A stretch of 64,000 nucleotides of DNA from Phocoena phocoena. Lineage: Eukaryota; Chordata; Mammalia; Artiodactyla; Phocoenidae. The stretch covers positions 1,217,001 to 1,281,000 of the forward strand of contig NC_089230.1 of the NCBI RefSeq assembly GCF_963924675.1, read 5' to 3'. Positions 1 through 11,529 of the stretch are shown in pieces; position 1 is the stretch's first letter; each line of letters opens with the position of its first letter. The notes below the pieces were generated by a model. The model was not told the origin of the DNA. It did no database searches and worked only from the letters and a program-made list of their open reading frames with translations. The position numbers were made by a program, and so were the translations under genes.

Positions 1-2353
1 TGCCAGCTGGTCCCACAGGCTGGGGAAGAGGAAACGAGCCTGCCTGGAGTCTGTTTGCCCTAGAGTGGACCAGTAATCGTAAATTATGTCAACCAGATGC
101 GTACCTCTTAGAGTGTTTGCAGTAGTGCAGTTAAATGTCATCGTGCCATTCCTTATGCAGAGAGGAATATAAAACGTGGTTCCTTTCCAAAGAAAGAAGC
201 TCCAGGCCTGTCTTCAGCCCAACACACTTGCTCATTTTCAAGGTCAGGAAGATGCCTACAAAAGTACCATTGAACAGGAAATCTCACCGACCAGGTTGCT
301 CTAACCGTCTTTCCTCTTCTCCCAACACTCAGTCACGTGTCAGCGGCTCGCCAGGCCACGTGCACCCTCGCTGGCTGGGCCACCCCCATCGCCCGTCACC
401 CTCTGCAGCCCCGACCCCTCTGCTCTTCAGACAAGGACCCACGTGGTGCTTTGTCCTCCCACCCCTCTCGTCCTGGACCGGAATGGCGCCCTGCTCTGCA
501 CCCTGTGCCTGCCCGTCCTTCAAACTTGGCCCCTGGGCTCGCTCTCCGACCCCTAAGCCGTGAGCCCAGGGAAGTGGGCAGAGGGCCTGCGTTTCCCCAG
601 GCTTGTCCCCCAAAGGACTCACAGCCTCCGTCTAACTCTGAAGCTCCCTACATGTCCATCCACACATACCCGAGGTGGACAACGGTGGAGACTGTCTCCT
701 GCTGCCTGACATAGGGCTTTGCAGAAAGTGCCAAGCCAGACCCTGGAGGAATCGTGGGTCAGCAAGCGCGTGTCAGCCACCAAGTGCTGGGGGACAGGGG
801 CAGGGGAGTGTGGGCGGCCCAAGGACCAGCCAAGCGCGTCCACCCGGGAGGACAGGAGCGAACGGAAAATGAAATTGGAGAAAACAGAACAAGTGGTGTG
901 TGGCCTTCTTGTTAAATTCTACCACAAACTCTCCCATATCCATCCTTATAAAACCTTTGCAAGATTCTTGGAAAGCAGCCTTTTGCCAAGTGAGTCACAA
1001 ATTTAAAGTACCTGGTGGTCCTTCCCAGAGACACAGTCAAGTATTAAGAGATCGAGGAATAGAAACTACGTCCTCTGGCTCTCTCCTCCTGAGACACCAC
1101 GTTCACTAAGACTGGAAACTCAAGAAAGAGTAAAGAACAAGCTCAAAGATCTGGGAGGCGGGCAGAGGCTCTCAGGGAGGCACGGGTGGGCCCCGGGTTT
1201 TCCGACACCTGATTCCTCTGCGTGTGTGGAGGTGACCTTGACACTAAGGACTCGTAGTGTCTGCAGATTTTGGGGTAGATGCGTCCAAACTGGTCTGGGG
1301 CGTCCCCGGAGCAGCACACGGCCCACGTCCAGGGTGGGAGGTGCCTGTCCTGCCCCGGGGCGCCTGGCTGGGCCTGCGATCCCCACAGCGCTGCCTGGCT
1401 GGATCCTTCCAGCTCTGACGCTGACGGGAACCCCCACGTGTGCTGCTGCAGCAGGGCCCTCACTGGGGCTTCTGCCAGCGAGTCCCTGCTCCCCTGTCCT
1501 GGGCTTTGACACAGTGGCCCAAGGGTCGCTCCCACCAAAAGTGTGACATTACAGGTGACCACGGGGCAGCTGGAGCCAGGAAGCTGGTAGATGACTTGCT
1601 GGAAACCACGCTAGACAGCAGTGTCTTTTGCATCCAGGCCTCAGGGTGTTGGTCAATTTCCCCCAAACCTGTGCAGGTGGAAGATGACCCTCGGCCTCCG
1701 AGCCTCTGTGTCCACTGCTCTGGAAGCAGCACATGCGTCCTCTGTCTTGTAGAAGGGATGAGAGGGAAGAGAATCAGCAGGAAGCTCATGGAATCTCAGG
1801 CCTCCACTGCCCGCACCCCAGTATTGGCTGGAACACTTCAGCTCTCCGAAGACGTCTTTGTTTCTAAGGATGTGGGGTTTCTGCGCTGCCACCAGGAACA
1901 GCTCTCACCGGCTCCATTGTTGCCCTGGTTCATTCTACACCAACCAGCACTCTCACCCAGAATAAGAGGATGAACTGCAGCTTTAGACTTTGCTTCTCCT
2001 CTTCCATCTCATCTCTTTCCATCCCCCGTCGGATGTGTTCGCTGGCCTTCCTGTTTACTTGTTTCGTGTTTCTTTCTTTCGATTTTTACCATATATGTTT
2101 TTATTATGATCGGCATATTATTTGGTGCGTCGGGTTTCTCACTCGCACGTGCGTGGAGCCAGGCTGCATGGCTGGGTGAGAAGCGTTCTTTGGCAGCCTC
2201 TTTCTGCTTTAACCCTGTATCTCTGAGATGCTCTGGGCAGCTGTGACTTACTGTCCACTGCTTCCTGCTGTCCTGCTGCTGTGCTGCCCTACAGCGAGTT
2301 CTTTGTCCATTCACTCTGACGTACGTTCTTTTTGTTTCCAGGTATGTTTTTAC
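1..2353. other. Single-copy-looking, GC-rich segment without recognised genes
   Basis: I recognise no interspersed repeat here. Base composition is GC-rich for the window, especially about 300-560 and 1120-1520, with scattered CpGs. Several open frames of 60-177 codons exist on both strands, but they overlap each other, have proline/serine/arginine-rich compositions typical of GC-rich non-coding DNA, and show no domain I know. I see no clear exon with matched splice sites. Confidence 0.55.
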
Positions 2354-2367
2354 AAACAGCGCATTTG

Positions 2368-2580
2368 GGTTTTTTTGGTGTTTTTTTTGCGGTACGCGGG
2401 CCTCTCACTGCTGTGGCCCCTCCCGTTGCGGAGCACAGGCTCCGGACACACAGGCTCAGCGGCCATGGCTCACGGGCTCAGCTGCTCCACGGCACGTGGG
2501 ATCTTCCCGGACCGGGGCACGAACACGCGTCCCCTGCATCGGCAGGCGGACTCTCAACCACTGCGCCACCAGGGAAGCCC
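2368..2580 (-). mobile_element. CHR-type tRNA-derived SINE (cetacean), antisense
   Basis: In plus orientation the copy runs from an interrupted T-rich tail, through 'gcggtacgcgggcctctcac', to the reverse complement of the tRNA-like head at 2580 ('ccaccagggaagccc'). It is flanked by a perfect 14-bp target-site duplication, aaacagcgcatttg, at 2354-2367 and 2581-2594. This shows L1-type target-primed integration and fixes both ends. The head carries degenerate pol III A and B boxes. Confidence 0.93.
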
Positions 2581-2764
2581 AAACAGCGCATTTGTGCACG
2601 AGTTACTCTCAGCGCTGCACCTCCACGTGTTGAGCCGTAGCCGAGCATCCTCAGGGGTACGAGGTCAAGCCACGTACTGTTCTCAGCGGTTGGGCTGACC
2701 ACGCCCCCACCAGGTGTGCAGGTGCTCCCATCGCCCCCTCCCCCGTTCTTCCTGACTCTCAGGG

Positions 2765-5700
2765 TTGCCCCATTTGATAGATGTGAAATGGTATCTCGTC
2801 GTGGCTTTAATTTTCATTTCCATGATTATAGGCTGTAAACATTCTCATATGTTAATTGGACAACCCTGCTTCATCTTCTTTAAATTCACATTGAAATTTT
2901 ATGCATATTTTATATGGGCTTGTCTTTTTCTTTTTGTGGTAATAATTTATATATTATGGGATTCCAGTCTCAGTTGCATGTGTGGCAAATATTCTATCCC
3001 ACTTTGGCCTTGTTTATTTTACTCTCTTTCTGGTGTTTTTAGTGAAGTTACTAATTTCATTGCAGTTGAGTATATCAGTCTTTTCTCAATGGTGTTTATG
3101 TCCCGTCAAATAAACCGTTCCCTTCCCTGAGGCCATAAATATGAATTCCAAAATATATTCTAATAGTGTGTTTTGTCTTTCACTTTTACTGCCTTGATGA
3201 TTGTATATGGTGCTTGGGGTGGATTCAATTTCACCTTGTTTTCTCCGAGGTTGGCCAGTTGTCTCAGCACTGTTGGTTGAAGTTCATCCTTTCTCCCTCA
3301 GATCTGCGAAGTTGATTCTGTCTTAAATGACAGTTTCATAATTGCAGGAGTCTGTTTCTGGAGTTTTTTATTCTTTTCCATGAATTAGCGTTTCTCTCCC
3401 TATCCCAGCACTATGCTGATTGGCACACTTTGTTATATTTTCTCCCAGGGAATTTTGTCTTTAAAAAAAAAAATTACGGTTAGTGACCTTCAATCATGGT
3501 GCTGGTATATAACATCGCACTCGACGTCCTACACAGATTTTCTGCCGAAAACCGTGCCTTATTAATTATGTTTATAGATTCTTTGGGTTTTCTATGTAGA
3601 AAATTACATCGTTCTTACTTATAATACCTTAAAATCTTGTTTTCCAGTTGTTATATATACACTCATTTAAAAAAAAAAAGCCTAATTTCGCTGGTTAAAA
3701 TCCCAGGGCAAGGCTGAATGGAAACATGAGAACAGCCATGCTCATCCTAAATGAGCGATTCTGAGATTTCACCATCACGTGCAACAGCTGCTATAGGTTT
3801 TCCGGGATGTGTTTTATCAGGCTTAGAAAATTGTCCTCTATTTGGAGTTGCCATAAAATGTATTGTCATAAACCTGGACACTCTTGAGTGGGAAAGGGGT
3901 CCTTTTTTTACACGTTTGAGAATAGGTCCATCCTGAACAAGGCAGAATATTTGGTTATAATGATATCTATGCTTATTTTTATTAATAACACTTCAATCTT
4001 GAATACACACCAAACACAATTGAGTTTATCAATCATTAATTGAGTTGATTATATGTGTTTTCTCCTTTAAACTATTTCTGTAGTTAATTGTGTTAATTGA
4101 TTTTTGCTAACCTTGCATTCCGGGGATAAACTATATGTGTTCATCATGTATCTTATTTTTTATAAAGTAAATTTTTTTGTTCCTATATTAGATATAAAGG
4201 AGTTTAGCATCTGTGTCCCTGAGCAAGATGCATTTTAATTTTCAATTTTCATGACATTTTTGTTCATGTTCCATATCCGTGCTTGCTAGCCTGGTCAATT
4301 CCAGTAGGGGGTTAAGATTAAACTAGCTCTTGTTTGAATCTTTCCTTGAACTTACTAGTACCTTTATATAAAAGTGGTATTTTTTGTTGTTGCGGAAGAT
4401 TTTTAAACTACTGGTTAAATTATCTTTCCATAGGATTATTTTTGTTTTTAGTAAGTTTCTATAAGTTATGTTTTGCTGGAAAGTTGTCAATTTAATGTTT
4501 TCAAATTTAACATAATAAAGTTTTTCATAACGTTAATCTCTGCAGCCTTATAGCTGTGTTTCTTTTTAATAACTTTGTAGTTTATTTATACCATTTCTGT
4601 ATTTTTTCCATCTACTTGCTAGTTATTTAAAATCACATGCATTACTTTAGCTTTGTTTATCCTCTCCATTGTAAGGTCATTTTCTTTATTAGTTTCTGTT
4701 TGTTTTTCTATTTGCCTTTCCTTTCACTTCTTCAGGATTATTCTATATGCATTTCTCATTAATATTTAGCCATTCTTTTTTATGTAAGCCTCTAAGCTGA
4801 TACAGGTCTCTTGAAGTGCTGTTTTAGCTGAACACTCAAGCTTTAATACATATTTTTTTTAGTTTTTCCATGCAAAATCTATGTTAATTTTTCCTTATTG
4901 TTTCTTTTTCAACCCATGATTTATTTTAAAATGTGCTTCTTACTTTCCAGTTCTATGAGATTTTAGGTGATATGATTTCAAATATTTATATATCGGGTAG
5001 ACATTATTTATATGAAATCAATGCCTTTCATTTTTTTTAAAGATTTGTTTCATAGCCAATAAGTCATCGATTGTTTTGGATGCTCTCTGGTGTATTCTGA
5101 AGTTTCGTTCATTATTCTGTGTGTTCGTTAGATTATTGTTGTTAATGTCCTTCATATCGTCTGTATTCTTACCCGTTTTTCTGTTCTCTGAGAGCTGTAC
5201 TAAAACCATCCACTATATTGGTAATTTTTCAGTTTATGCCAGTAATCTTTCAATTTTTTTAAAAATAAATTTATTTATTTATTTATTTTTGGCTGCACTG
5301 GGTCTTCATTGCTGCGTGCGGGCTCTCTCTAGTTGCGGCGAGCGGGGGCTACTCTTCCTGGCTGTGCGCAGGCTCCTCATTGCGGTGGCTTCTCTTGTTG
5401 CGGAGCACGGGCTCTAGGTGCGCGGGTTTCAGTAGTTGTGGCTCCCGGGCTCGAGTGCAGGCTCAGTAGTTGTGGCTCACGGGCTTAGTTGCTCCACTGC
5501 ATGTGGGATCTTCCCGGACCAGGGCTCAAACCTGTGTCCCCTGCATTGGCAGGCAGATTCTCAACCACTGCGCCACCAGGGAAGCCTCAATTTTTGTTTT
5601 ACATAGTTTGAGGTTATTTTACTCAATGCATACAATTTTCAAACTAAATATTATAATTTCTGATAACTTAAGCATTTCTCCTTACATAGTGACTATTTCT

Positions 5701-5840
5701 CTAATAATGCATTTTCTTTTATTTTAAAATCTATTTTGTCCAATACTAATATTTGTTTTTCAATCTAATATTCATATGTGTCAGCGTTTATCTGGTACAT
5801 CTGTTATCACCCTTCTTCTTTCCAATGTTCTCTGTCCTTC
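2765..5840 (-). mobile_element. Degenerate antisense L1 (LINE-1), ORF2 region
   Basis: T-rich, frame-broken sequence follows the antisense L1 ORF2 order. The block with 'gtgaaatggtatctcgtcgt' at about 2786 matches the antisense of the ORF2 C-terminal part. 'attctttgggttttctatgt' lies near 3577, 'ccttgcattccggggataaa' near 4110, and the antisense of the ORF2 5' part lies near 5700. Many substitutions and small indels mark it as an old L1M-age copy. A long SINE interrupts it at 5259-5586. Exact ends and subfamily are uncertain. Confidence 0.8.
5259..5586 (-). mobile_element. Long CHR-type SINE (older form), antisense, inserted in L1
   Basis: The copy ends at 5586 with the inverted tRNA-like head ('actgcgccaccagggaagcc'). 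It begins with a T-rich TTTA-repeat tail and the 'tttggctgcactgggtcttc' tail domain, which the roughly 200-bp SINEs in this window lack. At about 325 bp it matches the longer CHR/cetartiodactyl SINE form. A 9-bp target-site duplication, tcaattttt, occurs at 5250-5258 and 5587-5595, with L1 sequence resuming on both sides. It is therefore younger than the host L1. Confidence 0.88.
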
Positions 5841-6139
5841 TACAGTAGATGCTGTGCGTTGCCCATGTTTCAACCTGAAGACCAAGGCACACGTTCCCCC
5901 AGCTGTTGGCAGTGTTGGCTGCCGGCAGCTCCAGCTAAGCCCCTCATGGGCAACTTCCTTCTAACACGCAGATCTGGTTTGCCAAGGTAACACAGCCCAT
6001 CCGGGAAGCAGTCCACCTCCCCAGCTAGTTGATGCAGGAGTAAAAAGTCTGACCCTCCCTCAATTTAAGACAATTTAGAAGAGACATCTCAGGTCTCATC
6101 CCACAATCCCAGTGGGATGAGCTGAGACCCTTGTTGCAA
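5841..6139. other. Segment between two L1 fragments, with a hairpin
   Basis: This stretch is not L1-like. It contains a perfect 10-bp inverted repeat, ctcatcccac at 6095-6104 against gtgggatgag at 6112-6121, with a 7-nt loop. I do not recognise a repeat family, though it could be part of an old LTR or DNA element. Confidence 0.4.
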
Positions 6140-7270
6140 CTACTGATATGATTAAATGATTTTCTTTTTAAATCTGTTGATCTCGTGAATTACACTGATT
6201 TTCAAATACGAAACCAAAGTTGTATTCCTAGGATAAAGCCCACTGGATCACAATATATTATTCATGTTTTTATTGTTGGATTCATTTTGCTAGCCTAGTC
6301 CTAACATTTTTGTTTCTATATTTATAAGAGATACTGTTCTACACGTTATTTTGAAAAGCATTTGACTGTTTTGGTGTCAGGATAATACTGGACTCATAGA
6401 AATACTGAGAATGACATTCTCCTCTTCAACTCTCTGGAAAAGTATCGTTAAATTTCTAGTCTCTATTTCTTAAATGTCTGGTGGAATTCACCAGTGAAGT
6501 CACCTGTCACTGGAGTTTGCATTGTGCAATAGTTTGTAACTATAAATTAAATTATTTTCATTGATACAAAGCTGTTTAGATTATCTAATGATCTTGAGTA
6601 AGCTTTTGTAATTTTGTAGTTTGTGTCTTTCAAGGCATTAATACATTAATACAAAAGTTGTTAAATTTGTTGGCATAATTTTTTTCATCCTAGTCTTGTA
6701 TCATCCTTTTAATGTTTAGAGGTTCTGTAATGATGTCCCCTCTCAGTCCTGGCATTGGCCATCTGTGTCATTCCTATTGTTTTTCCACTGACAATTTTTT
6801 AGTTCTGCTCTTATCATTTCCTTTTCACTGCTTATTTTATGTTTCATTTGCTTTTCTATTTCTGGTTTATTTTTAAGATGTTGATGATTTCTGATTTAAT
6901 TCCATTGTGGTCATGGAGCAAAATCCAAAGATATGAATTATTTTGAATGTATTGAAATATTATTGGCCGGATGCATCTATTTCAGGCATTGACCAGAATT
7001 TGTATTCTAATGTTTCAGGCAAAGTGATCTAAATATATTAATTATATCAACTTGTTTAAACAGTTGTTTGTCTTCTGTAATATATCTTTCAGTACAAGAC
7101 TGTTGCCGATTGATATCTTCAGCTTTTTTAAGTCTAAAAATGTCTTTATTTCAGCCTTGTTTTTGAAATATATTTTTGCTGGATATAGGCTCTTAGGTGG
7201 ACAGTTTATTTTTAATTTCAGGCCCTTAAAGATCCTGAATTTAGGAGTAAATTGATAACATGAGAGCTGC
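6140..7270 (-). mobile_element. Second degenerate antisense L1 fragment
   Basis: The sequence restarts the antisense L1 ORF2 order: a second 'gtattcctaggataaagccc' (6222) corresponds to the block already seen near 4110. It continues through 'ttccattgtggtcatggagc' (6900) to a 5'-proximal L1 region near 7180. Because the same L1 segment occurs twice on the same strand, this is a second insertion or a duplicated piece rather than a continuation of the first. Highly diverged. Confidence 0.7.
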
Positions 7271-7699
7271 TTAGTATGCATGGCTACACTGAATTTTTAA
7301 CATTTATACTTTCACTCTCATACAAAATTTATTTCAGTGATAATATGAGATAGAGCTCTAATTTTGTTGGCATTCCAAACCATCCATCTCTCACTGATTG
7401 GAGGTTTCACATTTACTTATTATATGATTAATTGCTATACACACTTGCACCTGGTTCATTTGATTTTTCATCTCTGTTAGACTAAACAGAAGGCCGTTGG
7501 CAAAGGCAATGAGAGTCAATCAACAGAAAACTTTCTAAAATAAATATAGGAAAGGGCAAACAGCTGAGATGTATTTTCTAAATCTACATATACAAGTAGG
7601 TTCTTAATTCTGGTACCTAATGTTAGAGAAAGAATTTAGGAACAAAGTTATATTCTTAAAAATTTCAGTGTATTAAAATTCAGGCTTTTAAAAGAAATG
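7271..7699. other. No recognised feature
   Basis: AT-rich sequence with no repeat family, open frame or structured element that I can support. Confidence 0.5.
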
Positions 7700-8340
7700 A
7701 GGGACCTATGTTATCGAATTAAGTCTTACGGAGCCTGCTCAGGCCCTTCCGGAAACCAAAGCTGAGATCAATGCAGCACAAGTTTTATTCTGTGGCCAAA
7801 GAATGGAGAAGTGGGAACTTAGTTCACAGGTCAACTTCTCGCCCACATGGTGAGAGGGATCTGATTTTAAAGAGTAAAGACAAAGGGAGGAGGAGTGAGA
7901 CTAATGATGGGGAAGCATATGTGTTATTTTATTGAGGAAGGGCTTTTCCAGGGAGGGGGCCACCCCCTTTCTAACCTTTTGTGGTCCCTAATGCCTGGTC
8001 ATGGCCACCAGTAGGTGTGTCATTTAATATGTTAATATGGTAAAATCAGTGTATGCTGAGACTCAGGGTCTTTGGGCAGGTTCGTTGCCCTCTCGGTCCC
8101 AGATGGTTCCATCTGTTTTTGTTGTTGGTGGTGGTGGTTCTTTTTCATTTGTTTGTTTGTAGCTCCATTTCTTATCTCTGGACCCTTTAACTTGGACCCT
8201 TTAACTTAAAGATTTACACTAATTCCTGCTAAAGTTCGGCAGGTTTTGAGCAAGGACCTGGCACAGCTCTGGGGAGCAGCAAGGGCTTGGGCTTGGTAAA
8301 CTTTCCTCCATGAAACACGGGAAGTACTTTTTGCCCACTG
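7700..8340 (-). mobile_element. LTR-like sequence, antisense (solitary LTR candidate)
   Basis: Read on the minus strand, the right-hand part contains AATAAAACTTGTGCTGCATTG near 7770-7790, an LTR-style polyadenylation signal. GC-moderate U3-like sequence lies upstream of it on that strand. No internal retroviral sequence accompanies it. A perfect 14-bp tandem duplication, ggaccctttaactt, lies at 8180-8207. I cannot assign a family, and boundaries are approximate. Confidence 0.42.
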
Positions 8341-8625
8341 CAAATTTACTGATGCCTAAGAGAAAAGAGATTACAGAATTAGTCTTCCTCTTTTTATGTA
8401 AATTCCATAGATTTGGTCTAGTTGCACATGGGGATATAACCCTTAATTAGAAAGCTCAGAGTTTTTTGCATAATACTTGTCAAAGTTCTCAACTTTTTAG
8501 AAAATGCAGTATTTAACTTTTGAAAAGAGCAAATAAAATGCAAAGTCATTTTTCCACTACACAGAATGTCATATTAAAATGTCATGACTGGAACTCTAAT
8601 TTGTGCTTACGTTATTTCATTACAG

Positions 8626-8766
8626 TTAATGCCACAGGAAACATCAGAAACAAGACTTACGAAGAAAGAGAACGCCAGGCAGCTGGACGAAGGGAGACAA
8701 ATGGACAGAATGAGAAAGAGGCAGTCGTCCAAACTCTGGCAACGGAGTGATTATATTGAGACATAA
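8626..8766 (+). other. Weak candidate exon (unproven)
   Basis: A plausible splice acceptor, cttacgttatttcattacag, ends at 8625. It is followed by a purine-rich stretch open in one frame to the stop at 8764-8766. The predicted segment is polar and charged (rich in E, R, K, Q) and ends in ...SDYIET. A second frame is open to 8750, so the coding frame is not self-evident. I do not recognise the peptide and see no matching partner exon. It may be a terminal exon of an intron-rich gene, a lncRNA exon, or chance. Confidence 0.15.
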
Positions 8767-9114
8767 TATTTGGCAAAGTTTAAAATAGTTTGCAAATGAA
8801 GTTTGTAAGGGAATCATCAAGTTCGAGAATAAGTGCCTAGGAAAGAATGCAAATTTCATGGATATACAATTAATTCTAACAAATGATCTTTAGTTTAGTT
8901 AAAGTTTCAACCATGTCAGTAACGTCTCAAATAATTTATTTCAAGTATTATTCCCTCCAATGTGGATGTAATATAAAGACACTTTGCAGAGCTGCATCTG
9001 ATTATCCGCTCAATATTAGTATGCCTTTGCCCCCTCAAAGGAAGGGGAAGATCTTGCAACCAAGTGGGCAGTGGGTTGGAAAGAAAAGCCCAAACTTTTC
9101 TATTTGAGTGGAAT

Positions 9115-9150
9115 CAGATCCTGGTAAATCATCAGATCCTGGTAAATCAT
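9115..9150. repeat. 18-bp tandem duplication
   Basis: The unit cagatcctggtaaatcat occurs twice, perfectly, at 9115-9132 and 9133-9150. Perfect identity points to a recent slippage or micro-duplication event. Confidence 0.9.
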
Positions 9151-9209
9151 AGCCCATGAGGGCAACTGAAGTGCTGTGCTGCTCAGGCTTTGGGATATTG
9201 TGATTTATA

Positions 9210-9673
9210 ATGCCACCTACAAATCAGCACTTGCCATCTGCCTCGACGAGGATTAAATCCTGAGCCGCTGCAGCTGCTGCCCTTCAACACCCCCTGAAAG
9301 GAGCTCAGGGTGGAGAGCAGGGACGAGGCGCTCTGTGCTCCGGGAAAAGCTGGCAGAACAGCCTTCGGGCAGTTAGATATTTTCAGGAGAAGATTTTAGG
9401 AGCCCAATTCTTGCATCTCCCGGTATCTAGAAAAGCAGTAAAATCATGGGCGGTGACGTCTGCTCCTCGTGACCGGCAGCCGGCCTCTGCCACCACGTGT
9501 GCCTGACGCACGTGCCCCCTTCTCTAAAATCGTAGGTAGCAATGCTGACCTTCCCCCGGCCTCTTTGCAGCGGTTCTCAGAGCTATCTGAGATGCTGTCT
9601 CCCGGGCCATAGTCCGTGTTTTGCCCCAAATAAAACTTAACTCACGACTCTCACATTGTGCATTTTTTTTTAG
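9210..9673 (+). mobile_element. Solitary ERV LTR, BTLTR1-like, sense
   Basis: The 3' part has 'ctcagagctatctgagatgc' (9577), then CCCCAAATAAAACTTAACTC (about 9623) with the AATAAA signal, and ends in 'cattgtgcatttttttttag' followed by 'tcaaca'. This is the R/U5 organisation of artiodactyl BTLTR1-type LTRs. The upstream text from about 9210 ('cttgccatctgcctcgacga') fits the same family. No gag/pol sequence adjoins it, so it looks solitary. The family name is from memory and the 5' edge is uncertain. Confidence 0.68.
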
Positions 9674-9689
9674 TCAACAATAAGAAGAA

Positions 9690-10355
9690 ATATATATATT
9701 TGGTCTTTGTGCCTGTTCCTGACAGAATTCTTAAACCCTTGGAATTTCCTGTGATGAGAGTTATAAAAGTGTCTTTTTATGTTAATGAGGTGAATTTTGG
9801 AAAGCTCCTGAGGATGGGGCTGGTTGCCAGTAAAGAGGGTTGGAACTTTCCATCCCATCCCCCCAGTCCTTACCCCAGCCTCTGGGGATGGCAGAGGGGC
9901 TAGAGGCTGAGTTCAGTCACCGATAGCTAATATTTTAATTGGTCATGCTTGCCTAATAAAGTCTCCATAGAAACCCAAAGACAGAGTTTGGAGAGCTTCC
10001 CAGTTGGTGAACACAGGGAGATTGGGGGAGAGTGGAGCTCAGAGAGAGCATGGAATCTCCATGCCTTTCCCTGTACGTTGCTCTCTGTATGTCTTCCATC
10101 TGGCTGTTCCTGGGTCATATCCTTTTATAGAAAGAAACAGTCATCTAGTAACCAAAATGTTGTTCTGAGTCCTATGAGCTGCTCTAGCAAATTAATCGAA
10201 CCCCAAAAGGCAGTTGTGTGTGCTCCCTGACCTCTTTGGCACATTTCCTCAGAGCTCTCTGAGAAGCTGTCTCCTGACCTATAGTCCTCAGGAAAGTCCC
10301 TGAATAAAACGTAACTCTCAGATTTTACGTTGTGCACATTTTTTCAGTCAATAGG
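9690..10355 (+). mobile_element. Second LTR in tandem, sense
   Basis: This segment has LTR-like U3 content ('aataaagtctccatagaaac' at 9955, 'catctggctgttcctgggtc' at 10097). It ends with 'cctcagagctctctgagaag' (10249), TGAATAAAACGTAACTCTCA (10301) and 'gttgtgcacattttttcagt'. The last about 125 bp are clearly homologous to the 3' end of the LTR just upstream, in the same orientation. The intervening sequence has no retroviral coding content. Confidence 0.62.
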
Positions 10356-10361
10356 AATAAT

Positions 10362-10462
10362 GGCTGCTAGTTACTAAATGCTCACCACGTGGAAGGTTCT
10401 TCCACATATGCCATCTGCTCAACTTTTCATAATAAACGTGACACCAATGTTACTATTCCGTC
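10362..10462 (-). mobile_element. MIR fragment, antisense
   Basis: 'actaaatgctcaccacgtgg' and the following text ('catatgccatctgctcaact') track the antisense MIR core, where the consensus reads as a series of 'tgctaagcgctttacatg'-like and 'aatcctcacaacaaccc'-like steps. It is old and diverged. It lies between an LTR and an L1 3' end. Confidence 0.5.
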
Positions 10463-11390
10463 TTTTCTTTTGCTTTTTAACTCAATATTACTGAGGTAGT
10501 TTTAAACAGCAAAATGTACCCATTTTAAGTACAGAGTTTGATGTATTTTGACAAATATATGTATATAAGTAAACTGCATAACCATGAAGATAGAGGCATT
10601 TACATCAACCTCAAAAATGCCCCATGTGCCTTTTCAGCCAATCCCCACTGCACACCCTTGGCCCCAAGAAACCACAGGCACCATTTCTATCACCAGAGAT
10701 TAGAACTGCCCTTCCTGGAGTTTCACGTAAATAGAATCATATGGTGTGTACTCTTTTCTGTTTTACTCTTTTGATCATCATTATGATGTGGAAATGTATC
10801 TATGTTATTCCTGTATCAATAGAAATTCTTTAAGAGCAGTAGTCCATCGTATGGATATACCGCACCTCAACTGTTGATGGGCATTGCACTGTTTCCAGTT
10901 TTAGCTCTTATAAATAACATTTCTCTGGACATTTGTATACAAATCTTTGTAGGGACACTGTTTTCGTTTCTGTTGGGTAAAGATTTAGGAAAGTAATTGC
11001 TGGATCATATTTTAATTGTATTTTTAACTTTAAAGGAAACTGTCATGCTGATTTCCAAAGAAGTGACACTAATTTACATTCCTACAGGAACAAAAGAGCA
11101 TTCTAGTTCCTTATTTTAACCCACCAAAACTTAGTATTGTCAGTCTTTTTAATATTAGCCATTATAGTTGATCATTGATATAAGGTGGTATCTCATTGTG
11201 CTTTTATATTTGCATTTTCCTGGTAAGGAATAATGTTGGGTATTATTTCACATGCTTATTTCCTATTCATATATCTTCTCATGTAAATTGTTTGTTTGAA
11301 TTTCTCCCTTCTTTATGTTGGTTTGTCTTCTTATTCTTTCATTGTGTGATTTCTTTGTCTATTTTGGATATAAGTCGTTCCTATTGATGT
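10463..11390 (-). mobile_element. Antisense L1M 3' end
   Basis: The left edge is the antisense L1 3' UTR ('actcaatattactgaggtag', 'aaaatgtacccattttaagt'). It continues through 'agaatcatatggtgtgtact' (10734) to antisense ORF2 C-terminal sequence ('aaggtggtatctcattgtgc' at 11181). This order is standard for mammalian L1MA/L1MB-age elements. It is 5'-truncated at about 11390. Confidence 0.78.
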
Positions 11391-11529
11391 GGTATAAGAC
11401 AGAGCCAAAATAGTTTAAAGTAAGGAGAAAGCAGCTTAAATTTTGTTTTAAAAGAAGAAAAGAGCATAAATATTAGTTCAGAATAGACAATAGAAACAAT
11501 GATGCAATATTACTTCCAAGTCACTACGT
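11391..11529. other. Short single-copy-looking spacer
   Basis: No feature recognised between the L1 end and the MIR. Confidence 0.5.

Noticed and set aside
9623..9642. AATAAA considered as a gene polyadenylation site
   Set aside because: It lies in the R region of an LTR, which explains it without a host gene.
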